Assembly (NCBI GenBank): GCA_963760225.1
Contig: CAVXCD010000003.1
Span: 868,001 to 932,000 of the forward strand
Direction of reading: 5' to 3'
Origin: 13-2-20CM-66-19 sp963760225
GTDB taxonomy: Bacteria; Pseudomonadota; Gammaproteobacteria; Steroidobacterales; Steroidobacteraceae
Length of the DNA stretch: 64,000 nucleotides
The notes under the pieces were generated by a model that was given only the letters and a program-made list of their open reading frames with translations, had not been told where the DNA came from and made no database searches. A program made the translations under genes and the position numbers. Shown here in pieces: positions 26,237 through 34,440 of the stretch. Position 1 is the first letter of the stretch. Every line of letters starts with the position of its first letter.

Positions 26237-27199
26237 TCAGCGACTCACTTCAAGGATGATCTTGCCGCCTGTGTGTCCCTGGTGGTTCAGCTCCAGCGCC
26301 TTGGCAGCCTCGGCGAGCGGAAATCGCTGGTCGATGTGGACGTGAAACTTCCCCTGGTCGGCCAACTCGCTCAGCGAACCGAGCATTTCCCCTGTCGCGT
26401 GAGGGGTGACTGCGCAACGAATCTTCGCCGCCTCGCACTGCGCATCCGGCGCCGCTCCGATCACGGAAACCAGGAGGCCCCCCGGCTTTACGACGGCGAC
26501 AGACCGGGCACCGGTGTCGGCGTCGACCGTATTCAATACCACGTCGATGTCTTTCAGCTTTTCCTCGAACCGTACGCTGTGGTAGTCCAAAACTTCATCG
26601 GCACCCAGGGAGCGCAGAAACTCGTAGTGGCTCGGAGATGCCGTGGCAATGACGTAAGCGCCCCGCGCCTTGGCAATCTGCACGGCCGATGACCCAACAC
26701 CCCCCGCGCCACCGTCGATGAGCACTCGCTGGCCCGGCTGTACGTTCGCGATAGTTACCAACGCGCGCCAGGCCGTCTCTCCTACTACCGGTATCCCGGC
26801 AGCCTCTTCGAAAGACATGTGCTTAGGCTTGGCTGCTACCGCGTTCACCGAAGCGATCGCATATTGCGCGTACGAGCCTCCCGTTGTGATTGCGATCACT
26901 GCCTGGCCCACCTTCCATGGGCCAGCTGTATCTCCTACCGCATCGATGACGCCTGACAGATCCCTGCCGGGAATCAGACGGGTTCCGGGTGCGGCGCGCG
27001 AGGTGTCTTTCCAGTCCACTGGATTGACGGATGCGGCCCGAACCTTGATCCTGACCTGGCCGGCCTGCGGCTCGGGTTTGGGCACCGATTGGAGCTGAAA
27101 GGCGCCGTCGATAAACACCACGGCACGCATGTTGCCCGTGGCCGCTGCCGCGGAGGCGACGAACAACCACAAGACCATAGTCGGAACGGGATATCTCAC
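26237..27199 (-). CDS. Zinc-free MDR-family quinone/NADPH oxidoreductase with leader
   Basis: A medium-chain dehydrogenase/reductase: VRIKVRAASVNPVDWKD, the GRDLSGVIDAVG segment, and the cofactor loop GGAGGVGSSAVQIAKARGA. The zinc ligands of alcohol dehydrogenases are absent, placing it with quinone oxidoreductases. The GTG at 27199 or ATG at 27178 gives a hydrophobic leader (MVLWLFVASAAAATG) before MRAVVFIDG, where cytosolic relatives start. Either it is exported or the true start is the internal Met at 27130. A 17-bp triple tandem repeat lies 17-67 bp upstream. Confidence 0.82.
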   Translation of the reverse strand: MRYPVPTMVLWLFVASAAAATGNMRAVVFIDGAFQLQSVPKPEPQAGQVRIKVRAASVNPVDWKDTSRAAPGTRLIPGRDLSGVIDAVGDTAGPWKVGQAVIAITTGGSYAQYAIASVNAVAAKPKHMSFEEAAGIPVVGETAWRALVTIANVQPGQRVLIDGGAGGVGSSAVQIAKARGAYVIATASPSHYEFLRSLGADEVLDYHSVRFEEKLKDIDVVLNTVDADTGARSVAVVKPGGLLVSVIGAAPDAQCEAAKIRCAVTPHATGEMLGSLSELADQGKFHVHIDQRFPLAEAAKALELNHQGHTGGKIILEVSR

Positions 27200-27215
27200 G
27201 ACGTGGCTCTCACTG

Positions 27216-27266
27216 GTACCTACCTGGACCCAGTACCTACCTGGACCCAGTACCTACCTGGACCCA
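27216..27266. repeat. 17-bp tandem repeat, three perfect copies
   Basis: The unit GTACCTACCTGGACCCA occurs three times without a mismatch. It begins 17 bp upstream of the MDR gene's first start and lies between two divergent genes. It may be a slippage-prone spacer or a repeated binding site. Confidence 0.9.
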
Positions 27267-27466
27267 CACGGTTCCACATTCGCCTGCAAATAGGGTCTCA
27301 ATTGCGGTGATCGTACACCTCGCGCAGGCGTCCGAGCATCGGAAACGCCTGACATACGGACTCTCGCATCATGCGGTAGGCTGGGTAAATGGAGGATGCT
27401 GCGCGGCGATCATTGGCGACGCTGTGCGCTTGATGGCCGGCCAGTTTGGCGGGCCGGAGCTATTGG

Positions 27467-28645
27467 ATGCCACTTCGAGACTGGATACAGACGGCACGTA
27501 AGCGCGGTGCGAGCGACCTGCACGTGGAGAGCGCCGCACCGCCGGTCGTGCGCGTGCGCGGCGAACTGCTCTGCGTCGGGGAGATCCTCGCACCACCGGA
27601 TGTCAAAGCCATGACGCACGAGCTGCTTGGGCCACAGGCCTGGGAGCAGTTCACGCAGCGCGGATCGGCCGATCTGTCGCTCGTGGTGGGAGGCACCCGC
27701 TGCCGGATCAATCTGTATCGGACGATTCGTGGCTACGCCATCGCCATTCGGCTACTCAGTCCTTCGGTCAATGATCTGCGGACCTGCAATCTGCACCCTG
27801 ATTTTCGCTCCCTCATCAATGCCCATTCCGGACTGGTGGTAGTGTCGGGTCCGACCGGCAGCGGTAAAACCACGACACTCGCGGCGCTGCTGGAGGAGAT
27901 CAACTCATCGCGCGCCTGCAACATCATCACGTTGGAGAGCCCGCTGGAGTATCTGTTCTCGAATCGACGCTCATTTATTCGTCAGCGCGAAATACCGACA
28001 CACTCACCTTCTTTCGAGCAGGGGCTCATCGACTCGCTGCGAGAGAATCCGGACGTGCTGGTGGTGGGTGAGATGCGCACGCCTGAAGTCATGCGTCTGA
28101 CCCTCAACGCTGCGGAAACCGGCCACCTGGTACTGGCGACAATGCACTCCGCGACCTGTGCGGAGGCGGTGACGCGGCTGTGTATGTCATTCGCACCGGA
28201 GATTCAGGGGAGCGTACGAGCCCAGCTGGCGGACTGTCTGGTGGGGGTGCTGTGCCAGCGGCTGGATTTCATCGAAACGCATCAGTTGCGGGTGCCACGC
28301 TGTGAGTTGCTATTGGCAAGCCAGGGCGGCAAAGGAACCATCAGATCTGGCAACTTCGGCCAGCTCTCGAATGTCATTCAATCCGGCGGCGATGACGGCA
28401 TGTGGAGCTTTGATCGTTATCAGCGCTGGATGAGTCAGCACAAAGAGTGGGCAAGACCATCCGCAGCGACGGCAGTTGTCGATGATCCACCGGCAGCGCT
28501 GGCGACGCCGGCTACCGCCGCAACAGCTGTAAAGCGAACGCCGGTGCAGACACCTGCGGACAACGCCGAGATCGTCATTGATGAAGAGGTCGATCTGTCC
28601 GAGATCGCTGAACTGGCAAAGCGCATTGGAGATCGCACCCCTTAG
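27467..28645 (+). CDS. PilT/PilU-type retraction ATPase
   Basis: A 392-residue secretion ATPase. The N-terminal domain has RKRGASDLHVESAAPP, the Walker A is GPTGSGKT (128-135), and the Walker B/His-box region is VLVVGEMRTPE with TGHLVLATMHS. It powers pilus retraction in type IV pili, or a related assembly. Beyond about residue 300 the usual AIRNLIREG-type retraction motif is not seen; instead there is an Ala/Thr/Pro linker and an acidic end (VIDEEVDLSEIAELAKR), closer to PilU. No other pilus gene is in the window. The ATG at 27467 gives the normal N-terminus; the frame is open to 27446. Confidence 0.85.
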   Translation: MPLRDWIQTARKRGASDLHVESAAPPVVRVRGELLCVGEILAPPDVKAMTHELLGPQAWEQFTQRGSADLSLVVGGTRCRINLYRTIRGYAIAIRLLSPSVNDLRTCNLHPDFRSLINAHSGLVVVSGPTGSGKTTTLAALLEEINSSRACNIITLESPLEYLFSNRRSFIRQREIPTHSPSFEQGLIDSLRENPDVLVVGEMRTPEVMRLTLNAAETGHLVLATMHSATCAEAVTRLCMSFAPEIQGSVRAQLADCLVGVLCQRLDFIETHQLRVPRCELLLASQGGKGTIRSGNFGQLSNVIQSGGDDGMWSFDRYQRWMSQHKEWARPSAATAVVDDPPAALATPATAATAVKRTPVQTPADNAEIVIDEEVDLSEIAELAKRIGDRTP

Positions 28646-28996
28646 GTGTAGTCAGCCCATCGCGCATGGCTGCGATGCCACACGGATCCAGATGCGCCGC
28701 GTCCGCCCCGACCGGGGCGTTCGCCAGTTGATCCATCGGCTGGGCGCTCATTCGAAGCAATCCTGGCGGATCGACGAATAACAGCTGCATGTGCTGCGCC
28801 TGCCGGTCTCCTGCTACTTCGCAGAAGCAGCCGCCAGCAGGGGCATCAATCATCAGTCTGGGGGCGCGAGCATCAGGATGCTGTGTGTCCTGCCGTACCG
28901 ACGCCGCGGAGGTGATATGTGATGTTTCATCTTCAGTTGAGACGTAACAGGACGGCGTGCAAACGGGCGGCGCCGCATCATCACCGAGGTACATTT
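28646..28996. other. Intergenic region, no gene seen
   Basis: About 350 bases. Frames on both strands lack starts or domains. It probably holds the end of the PilT transcript and the promoter for the exported protein at 28997. Confidence 0.4.
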
Positions 28997-29389
28997 ATGC
29001 GTGGATTAAGATTTCTAGTGCTGACCGCAGTTGCGGCAGCTTGTTTCACAGCTTCCAAAGCAGAAGCTCAGGTCAGCGTCAATGTCGGTGTCGCCCCCGA
29101 ATGTCCCTACGGCTACTACGACGCCGCGCCTTACAATTGTGCTCCGTCGGGATACTACGGGCCGGAATGGTTCAGCGGAAATGTCTTCATTGGCGCCGGG
29201 CCGTGGTTTCATGGCCCAAGCGAGTTCCGCGGCAACGTCAACAACGCTTTCCATCCAGACCATGGTTACAAGGGCGCAATGCCAAACCGTGGTGAGAAGG
29301 CCGAGCCGGCCAAGCGCGTCGATAGCGCCCATTTCGCGGGAAACGAAGAGCGGGATGGACGTGGCCACGTGAGCGAGGGCAAGCAGTAA
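28997..29389 (+). CDS. Exported Gly/Tyr-rich hypothetical protein
   Basis: A 130-residue protein with a signal peptide (RFLVLTAVAAACFTASKAEA) and a YGYYDAAPYNCAPSGYYGPEW-like aromatic region, followed by GAGPWFHGP. It ends with HFAGNEERDGRGH. Similar short exported proteins are frequent in Burkholderia, Xanthomonas and relatives, with unknown function. Two cysteines remain after cleavage (ECPYG and NCAPS) and may pair. A strong hairpin follows the gene. Confidence 0.75.
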   Translation: MRGLRFLVLTAVAAACFTASKAEAQVSVNVGVAPECPYGYYDAAPYNCAPSGYYGPEWFSGNVFIGAGPWFHGPSEFRGNVNNAFHPDHGYKGAMPNRGEKAEPAKRVDSAHFAGNEERDGRGHVSEGKQ

Positions 29390-29409
29390 GCGACATCCTC
29401 GATCTGCTA

Positions 29410-29446
29410 CGCACGCTCGGGCGGAGTTCTACAACCCGAGCGTGCG
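29410..29446 (+). terminator. Terminator-like hairpin
   Basis: CGCACGCTCGGG and its exact complement flank a 13-nt loop, 20 nt after the stop at 29389. There is no T-run. Confidence 0.55.
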
Positions 29447-29509
29447 GGCGGGTGGGGTGGCCGGTCGCGGGTCTTGAAATGCGGTCGTATCAAATTCCCG
29501 GAGACTCAC

Positions 29510-29584
29510 ATGTATATCGGTGGCGGACTTCTCGGATTGATTCTGGTTGTCGTTCTCTTTGTCTGGCTGCTGCGCAGAGTTTGA
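29510..29584 (+). CDS. 24-residue single-pass membrane peptide
   Basis: The sequence reads MYIGGGLLGLILVVVLFVWL and ends LRRV. It is a Gly-led single transmembrane helix with positive charges at the C-terminus. GGAG lies 7 nt before the ATG. Small proteins with this exact layout occur in many bacteria. It is likely a regulator or stabiliser in the inner membrane, but nothing specific is known. Confidence 0.6.
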   Translation: MYIGGGLLGLILVVVLFVWLLRRV

Positions 29585-29689
29585 GCGCCTCCGCGCAGCG
29601 TTGACCCATCTGGCGAACGCGCCTGGCGATCAGCTGATCGCCCACTAGCTTGGGCGAGAAGCTGCGATGAATGGCGGGTCGTCCCGGGG

Positions 29690-29902
29690 CTACGCGTCTT
29701 TCCGCCGCAACATTGCGCGCACGTTCGACGCAGTAAGCACGGTCAGGTACGAGCGAACTTTGGCGCCGAGCTCGAGCCTGGAAAATTCCTGCGCATACAG
29801 ACTCCGAACCTTCGTGAGCGGTGCGCCGGTACGGTCGCACAACGCACTCATCGCACGCTCGTGTCTGACGGCCTCTTTGCCGGGTTCAAAAAGTGAGCTC
29901 AT
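29690..29902 (-). CDS. DUF3562-family protein
   Basis: A 70-residue protein: ERAMSALCDRTGAPLTKVR, SLYAQEFSRLELGAKVRSYL, ending VRAMLRRKDA. The pattern of a small helical domain with LYxxEFxRLExGA fits DUF3562 as I recall it. The function is unknown; such proteins often sit with CsbD and other stress-induced genes, as here. I start at the ATG at 29900-29902; the frame is open to 29971. Confidence 0.6.
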   Translation of the reverse strand: MSSLFEPGKEAVRHERAMSALCDRTGAPLTKVRSLYAQEFSRLELGAKVRSYLTVLTASNVRAMLRRKDA

Positions 29903-30132
29903 TGCAACCCCACCGTGAAATTGACACACATGCGAAAGACGGCCCTGTGGCTGGTCGGCGCACCCACACACTTACTACCCTTGTACACCAAATGACGCAC
30001 CTCGACGTTCTTATCCGTCCTTCAGTGGCGTGTGCTGCAGTTCGCGCAGAGGAATTCTCGAAGTGTCGCACCTTTAAAAGGCGCGAAACGCCCCAACGCT
30101 GTCGGCCAGCGGCGGCTTGCAAGGAGACGCTC

Positions 30133-30708
30133 ATGCATGACGATACGGTCACGACGAGTTGGAAGCGCTTGACAGACCAAGCGAAAGGGTTGCCGAGCAA
30201 GAGGGTGAACGCCGCATTCGCAGTGGCATCCACGGCCGTTCCCCAGGCGACGCGCGGCGCGGTCGCGCTTGACAGCTCTCCGAGCGCCATGCCGCCCGCA
30301 GGCTTGGTGACGCTCAGGGGAGCTGCAGCTTCCTCATCGTCGACGGCTCACGTGGCAACGGCGACAGCAGGTTACCGCACGCAGCGCTCCGGAGAGGCCA
30401 TCGAGCAGGCGGCGCAGCTGGCTAGTTGGGAGAGTGAAGGCGGCACGCCTTCAAGGGAAGTCTGCAGGACTCGGGAGCCTTGTATGGACTGGGACCACGT
30501 GGAAGCCAGCTGGCAGCAGTTCAGGGGTGAGGTGCACGCGAACTGGGGGAGGCTCACCCCCGTTCACCTCGACATAATTGCTGGTAGGCGCGCGTGTCTT
30601 TCGAATGAGATCGAAGAGGCATATGGCGTTACCCGCGAGGAAGCCGAGCGGCAGATCAAGAGCTTCGAAGCACGCAACCAACACCCGCGTCCCGTGAGCT
30701 TTCGTTGA
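30133..30708 (+). CDS. CsbD-family protein with N-terminal extension
   Basis: The last 74 residues (ATG at 30484) are a complete CsbD domain: MDWDHVEASWQQFRGEVHANWG, LDIIAGRR and EAYGVTREEAERQIKSFEARN. CsbD proteins are small stress-response proteins. Two starts are possible: the ATG at 30133 has an excellent AAGGAG site and gives 191 residues with a low-complexity Ala/Ser/Thr-rich region, and the ATG at 30484 has GGGAG and gives the normal family length. Both products could be made. The extension opens with SWKRLTDQAKGLPSKRVN. Confidence 0.75.
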   Translation: MHDDTVTTSWKRLTDQAKGLPSKRVNAAFAVASTAVPQATRGAVALDSSPSAMPPAGLVTLRGAAASSSSTAHVATATAGYRTQRSGEAIEQAAQLASWESEGGTPSREVCRTREPCMDWDHVEASWQQFRGEVHANWGRLTPVHLDIIAGRRACLSNEIEEAYGVTREEAERQIKSFEARNQHPRPVSFR

Positions 30709-30778
30709 GCGGCCTGTCGTGGCTGCGCATCCGTCGACCCACTCCACGGCGCACGGCGTAGAAGGCGTCCCGGGGGAT

Positions 30779-31132
30779 ATGCCACGCATATTGGTAGTGG
30801 ACGACGACGTGGGTGCCGCCGATGCTCTCGCGTCATTGCTGCAATCGGTGGGGTACGGTGATGCGCGCGTTGCATACACCGGCGCAACTGCTCTTGCTCT
30901 CGCCGTCGAATTCGTGCCGACGGTCGTGCTCGTGGATCTCGAACTGCCGGACATGAACGGTTACGAGGTCGCCCGGCATCTCTCGCAACATCCGCAGCTA
31001 CAGAACCTGAGACTGGTTGCCTTGACGGCTAACAGCGAGCATCCCGGCCGCGAACTCGCGCGCGAGGCCGGGATCGAACGCTACCTGATCAAGCCCGTCA
31101 GCTCCGCGGACCTGGACGAGTTGTTTACCTGA
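30779..31132 (+). CDS. Single-domain response regulator (CheY-like)
   Basis: A stand-alone receiver domain of about 117 residues. RILVVDDDVGAADAL holds the acidic pocket, VLVDLELPDMNGYEVA the phosphoacceptor, and the conserved Thr (ALTAN) and Lys (LIKPVSS) follow. There is no output domain, so it acts by protein contact. A GTG at 30719 in the same frame would add 20 residues; GGGGGAT before the ATG at 30779 favours the shorter form. No kinase lies next to it. Confidence 0.85.
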   Translation: MPRILVVDDDVGAADALASLLQSVGYGDARVAYTGATALALAVEFVPTVVLVDLELPDMNGYEVARHLSQHPQLQNLRLVALTANSEHPGRELAREAGIERYLIKPVSSADLDELFT

Positions 31133-31315
31133 GCTGGACGTCCGTCGCTTTGTGTCGCAATGATCGCCAATCAAATCAGGCGCTATCGTGTGATATTGTT
31201 TCTTTTGTCCGTGCGCCGCACGCACTTGACATAGCGCGTATACTCCGCGGCCTCAACCGCACACGAGTTGAGTTGGTCGGCGAATTCTCGCCGGCTATAC
31301 GTCGAGGTTCAGCAT

Positions 31316-31804
31316 ATGGATCAGCTCAAGACCTTTCCTGCCGGCGAGGCCGCCAGGAACACTAACACCGCACCCACGAAGAACATCGTCGACACGATGA
31401 TCGCAGCGGGCCATTTCACGACCTTTGCCAGCGCAGTTCACGCAGCCGGTCTCACCGAGGAACTGGCTGCCAAGGGTCCGTTCACTGTTTTCGCGCCGAC
31501 CGATGAGGCATTCAAAAAGCTTCCGGCGGGCGGGTATGACAGCGTGCTCAAGGACGTTGGCAAGCTCAAGGCAATCCTGAACTACCACGTGGTCTCGGGT
31601 TATTTCGCGGCCAGGGACCTGAAGTCAGGAGAAGTGATGACGCTGCAGGGCAGCCCGCTGACGGCAGTGGTGTCGTCGTCGGACGTGCGGGTCAATGGGG
31701 CCCGTGTCACTAAGTGGGACATGGTTGCGACGAACGGGATCATTCACGCCATCGATGCGGTGATTCTGCCTAAGAACTGGCAATTGCTGGCCGCCGCGGC
31801 CTGA
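31316..31804 (+). CDS. Fasciclin-domain protein without signal peptide
   Basis: A 162-residue protein with one FAS1 domain: NIVDTMIAAGHFTTFASAV, the H1 motif FTVFAPTDEAFKKLP, YHVVSGYF, and the H2 region TNGIIHAIDAVILPK. FAS1 domains mediate adhesion and are usually exported; no hydrophobic leader is present before residue 40 here, so it may be cytosolic or leave by another route. The ATG at 31316 has GAGG upstream. A strong rho-independent terminator follows. Confidence 0.87.
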   Translation: MDQLKTFPAGEAARNTNTAPTKNIVDTMIAAGHFTTFASAVHAAGLTEELAAKGPFTVFAPTDEAFKKLPAGGYDSVLKDVGKLKAILNYHVVSGYFAARDLKSGEVMTLQGSPLTAVVSSSDVRVNGARVTKWDMVATNGIIHAIDAVILPKNWQLLAAAA

Positions 31805-31839
31805 CGATTGTCTCTGGCGAAGCACTTTCGTGCACTCGG

Positions 31840-31869
31840 AAGGCCCCGTTCGCGGGGCCTTCTTTTTTT
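31840..31869 (+). terminator. Rho-independent terminator
   Basis: AAGGCCCCG, loop TTCG, CGGGGCCTT, then C and seven T. It lies 36 nt after the fasciclin stop. It also separates that gene from the converging FAD-dependent gene ending at 31878. Confidence 0.93.
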
Positions 31870-31877
31870 GTCGACCC

Positions 31878-33386
31878 TCAATCGCGGAGGGCGTAAACGG
31901 CCGGCTGCGGCGCTCTCGCGGCGCGATTCGGCGAGACCAGCTGACACGCGAGCTGCTCGGCGTGTACTCGCAGCTCCTGAACGGCGGTCGTTTCCCAGTG
32001 ACTGGCGCGCAGCATCGGGCCGATATAGTAGATGTTGCCGAGGACACCGCCACCGCGTGCGTCCATCAGGGCGCCGCATTCCCCGGTCACCAGACCAAGA
32101 CCCAGCGGGTCCGGGACAGCCATACCCTGCGCCATGAGTGAACGCAGGAGCCGATCCTGCGTGTGGCGCAGGTCATAGTCAGGCCCCATGCAATTGATGA
32201 CCCGATCCACCAGCAGCGTCCTCGGGCGCTCCTCGCCACGCGCTCGCCAGCTCACCCGCACCTGCTTGCCCGCAAGCTCCAGGCCGCTGATACGCCCTGC
32301 ATGGACGTGGAGTTTACGCATCCGGCGAAGCGTATCGATCGCGGTCCAGGTGCCCTCGGGGAGCCGGTGACGATGGACGTCCCAATAGCAGCGGGCATGT
32401 CGTAGAAACCGCCGTCGCTCGCGGACGGGCAAGCGTTGCCAGATCGTCGGCGCATGGCCGCGCAGGATCCCGATCACCTCGCGCCAGTCTCCGTCACCAA
32501 GCGCTGCGCTCTCTGACAGCGCACGAAAGCTGCGGAAGAGCTGCCGAATCGAGAGAGAATCCGACTGTACAAAGCCAGCCCCGTCGCGCTCATCGTGGAT
32601 CTGCCGGAAAGACGTCTGGGGCAGCGGTACGAGGCCATGCCGGGAAATCGCGTGAATCACCACTTTGCCCTTCGCAGCCTCGTTTCCGGCGAGAGCGATA
32701 TCGGTCATCGTAAGGCCTGTTCCCGCGATCAGCACTGTTTCGCCTGCGCGAAATGCCGGCGGCGCCTTCCACGGATCTGCGACGTATCGCGCAGAGTCAC
32801 GCAGCGCTGCGGCGCCCGGCGGTGAGGCTGGCGGAGGATTGCCGAGCGCGAGCACCACCGTATCAGCGCTGAGGCTGCGGCCATCTGCCATGTGCACATG
32901 CTGCACAAGGCTGCGGTGGGGTTTCTCGATAGCGATGACCGAGCCACGAATCCGATCAAGCTGTGCGTGAGGCGATGACGCCAACTCCGCAAGTGCCAGA
33001 GACGATTCCAGGTAGTCCCCGTACAGCTCCCGTGGCAGAAAGTCATCGCTGGTCGCGTGCGGTAACCTGCGTTGCGCAAACGCCAGAAATTCCAAAGGAT
33101 CACCGGACGTCGCCGACATGCGACCCGCGGGTACATTGAGCAGATAGGGATATGGCCGCTTGGCGTAGGCGACACCCCGCGCCGTCCGCGCCCGATCCAC
33201 CAGTACAACGCGCAGCGGCCGCTCGCGTGTCAGGCGCAGCAGGTTGATTGCCACGACCGTGCCACTGAAGCCCGCGCCGACTATCACGATCGTACGGGGT
33301 CGAGGAGTCACGTCCGCGTTTCTGAGCCGACCGCCTGATGCTCGTGAAGCTCGGCCGGCCGGGTTCGTAGCTTGTGGGCTGTCCAT
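31878..33386 (-). CDS. FAD/NAD(P)-binding protein (PF13454-type)
   Basis: A 502-residue flavoprotein: the FAD loop is IVIVGAGFSGTVVAIN, followed by the family's VAYAKRPYPYLLNVPAGRMSA region, which is characteristic of the FAD_NAD_binding_9 group. The second nucleotide loop is LIAGTGLTMTDIA. INCMGPDYDL and the YYIGPMLRASHWE end complete the fold. Proteins of this group are often called hydroxyacylglutathione-hydrolase-associated or uncharacterised oxidoreductases; the substrate is unknown. AAGGA before the ATG at 33386 decides the start; a GTG at 33437 would add 17 residues. Confidence 0.8.
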   Translation of the reverse strand: MDSPQATNPAGRASRASGGRLRNADVTPRPRTIVIVGAGFSGTVVAINLLRLTRERPLRVVLVDRARTARGVAYAKRPYPYLLNVPAGRMSATSGDPLEFLAFAQRRLPHATSDDFLPRELYGDYLESSLALAELASSPHAQLDRIRGSVIAIEKPHRSLVQHVHMADGRSLSADTVVLALGNPPPASPPGAAALRDSARYVADPWKAPPAFRAGETVLIAGTGLTMTDIALAGNEAAKGKVVIHAISRHGLVPLPQTSFRQIHDERDGAGFVQSDSLSIRQLFRSFRALSESAALGDGDWREVIGILRGHAPTIWQRLPVRERRRFLRHARCYWDVHRHRLPEGTWTAIDTLRRMRKLHVHAGRISGLELAGKQVRVSWRARGEERPRTLLVDRVINCMGPDYDLRHTQDRLLRSLMAQGMAVPDPLGLGLVTGECGALMDARGGGVLGNIYYIGPMLRASHWETTAVQELRVHAEQLACQLVSPNRAARAPQPAVYALRD

Positions 33387-33581
33387 ACAATCCTTGTCCG
33401 AGGTACTTGCTACTGCGGCTTCCTCAATGACGGCCACCGCACGATGAGTCTAGAGACTTCCGGGTTACGCGGCGGTACCCGCGCGGTAGCAAAGCCGTGA
33501 CGTTCCGGCGCTACGAGCGTGACTGCAATGTCACTGCGTGTCGGTTACGGTGCAGGTCACCCTCACAAGCGGGAGTTGATC

Positions 33582-34253
33582 ATGGCACTGCAGCTCGGAG
33601 ACACGGCGCCGGATTTCTCCGCGGTCACGACCGACGGAGATATTCGCTTTCACCAGTGGGTCGATAGGAATTGGGTGATCCTGTTCTCCCACCCGAAGGA
33701 CTTCACCCCGGTTTGCACTACCGAGCTTGGCTACGTGGCACGTCTGAAGCAGGAATTCGAAAAGCGCAACGTGAAAGCCATCGGGCTTTCGGTCGATTCA
33801 CTGGATTCCCATAGAAAGTGGGCGCACGACATCCGCGAGACCCAGGGATACGTCGTTAACTTTCCGCTCATCGCGGATTCAGATCGTAGCGTAGCCCGGC
33901 TCTACGGCATGATTCATCCGCAGCACGACGAGCTATTTACGGTCCGCACGGTCTTCGTGATCGATCCCCAGAAGAAGATCCGCTTGACGCTTACCTATCC
34001 GCAGACGACCGGCCGCAACTTTGACGAGATCCTGCGGGTGATTGATTCACTGCAGCTGACAGACGCATATTCCGTGTCGACGCCGGTTAACTGGCATACG
34101 GGTGAAGAAGTGATCATCGTTCCCTCGGTCAGTGACGCCGAAGCGCAACAGCGCTTCCCGAACGGCTGGCGTTCACTGAAGTCGTATCTGCGGCTGACCC
34201 CGGACCCGCGTGCGCCGAAATCGCAGGAACTTAACCTCGACGCCTCGGGATGA
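33582..34253 (+). CDS. 1-Cys (Prx6-type) peroxiredoxin
   Basis: A 223-residue thiol peroxidase that reduces hydrogen peroxide and organic peroxides in the cytoplasm. The active site PKDFTPVCTTE has the peroxidatic Cys at residue 45 and Thr at 42. FVIDPQKKIRLTLTYP and the long C-terminal arm (SYLRLTPDP) are typical of the Prx6 class. No resolving cysteine is seen. CGGGAG lies before the ATG at 33582. It is transcribed divergently from the flavoprotein at 33386 with about 195 bp between. Confidence 0.93.
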   Translation: MALQLGDTAPDFSAVTTDGDIRFHQWVDRNWVILFSHPKDFTPVCTTELGYVARLKQEFEKRNVKAIGLSVDSLDSHRKWAHDIRETQGYVVNFPLIADSDRSVARLYGMIHPQHDELFTVRTVFVIDPQKKIRLTLTYPQTTGRNFDEILRVIDSLQLTDAYSVSTPVNWHTGEEVIIVPSVSDAEAQQRFPNGWRSLKSYLRLTPDPRAPKSQELNLDASG

Positions 34254-34440
34254 GCCTGCGGTGACATACGAACGGTTCGCAGGCTGTGGCGTATCACAAG
34301 GACGGCGAGTAGCCGAACGGAGTTTTCCCCCGAGATCCTGTAGCTGACATTCGGGTCGGTTGCGGGTATTCTCTTGATCGCATCCTTGGGCATCTACCAA
34401 ACCGCCGCTCGACCGCAACCTAACTGGATGTGGAAGAGAT

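Noticed and set aside
28575..28994. 139-residue minus-strand frame in the gap after the PilT-type gene
   Set aside because: It overlaps the 3' end of that gene, has no domain, and its Ala/Pro/Asp-rich content fits shadow coding.
31226..31244. TTGACA followed by TATACT upstream of the fasciclin gene
   Set aside because: The spacing is only 7 nt, far from 17, so they cannot form one sigma-70 promoter.
33504..33530. GTGACTGCAATGTCACTGCG near the peroxiredoxin as a fourth dispersed repeat
   Set aside because: Only the short GTGAC and CTGCGTG words match; the GGGACA and GTTGCAATT parts are absent.
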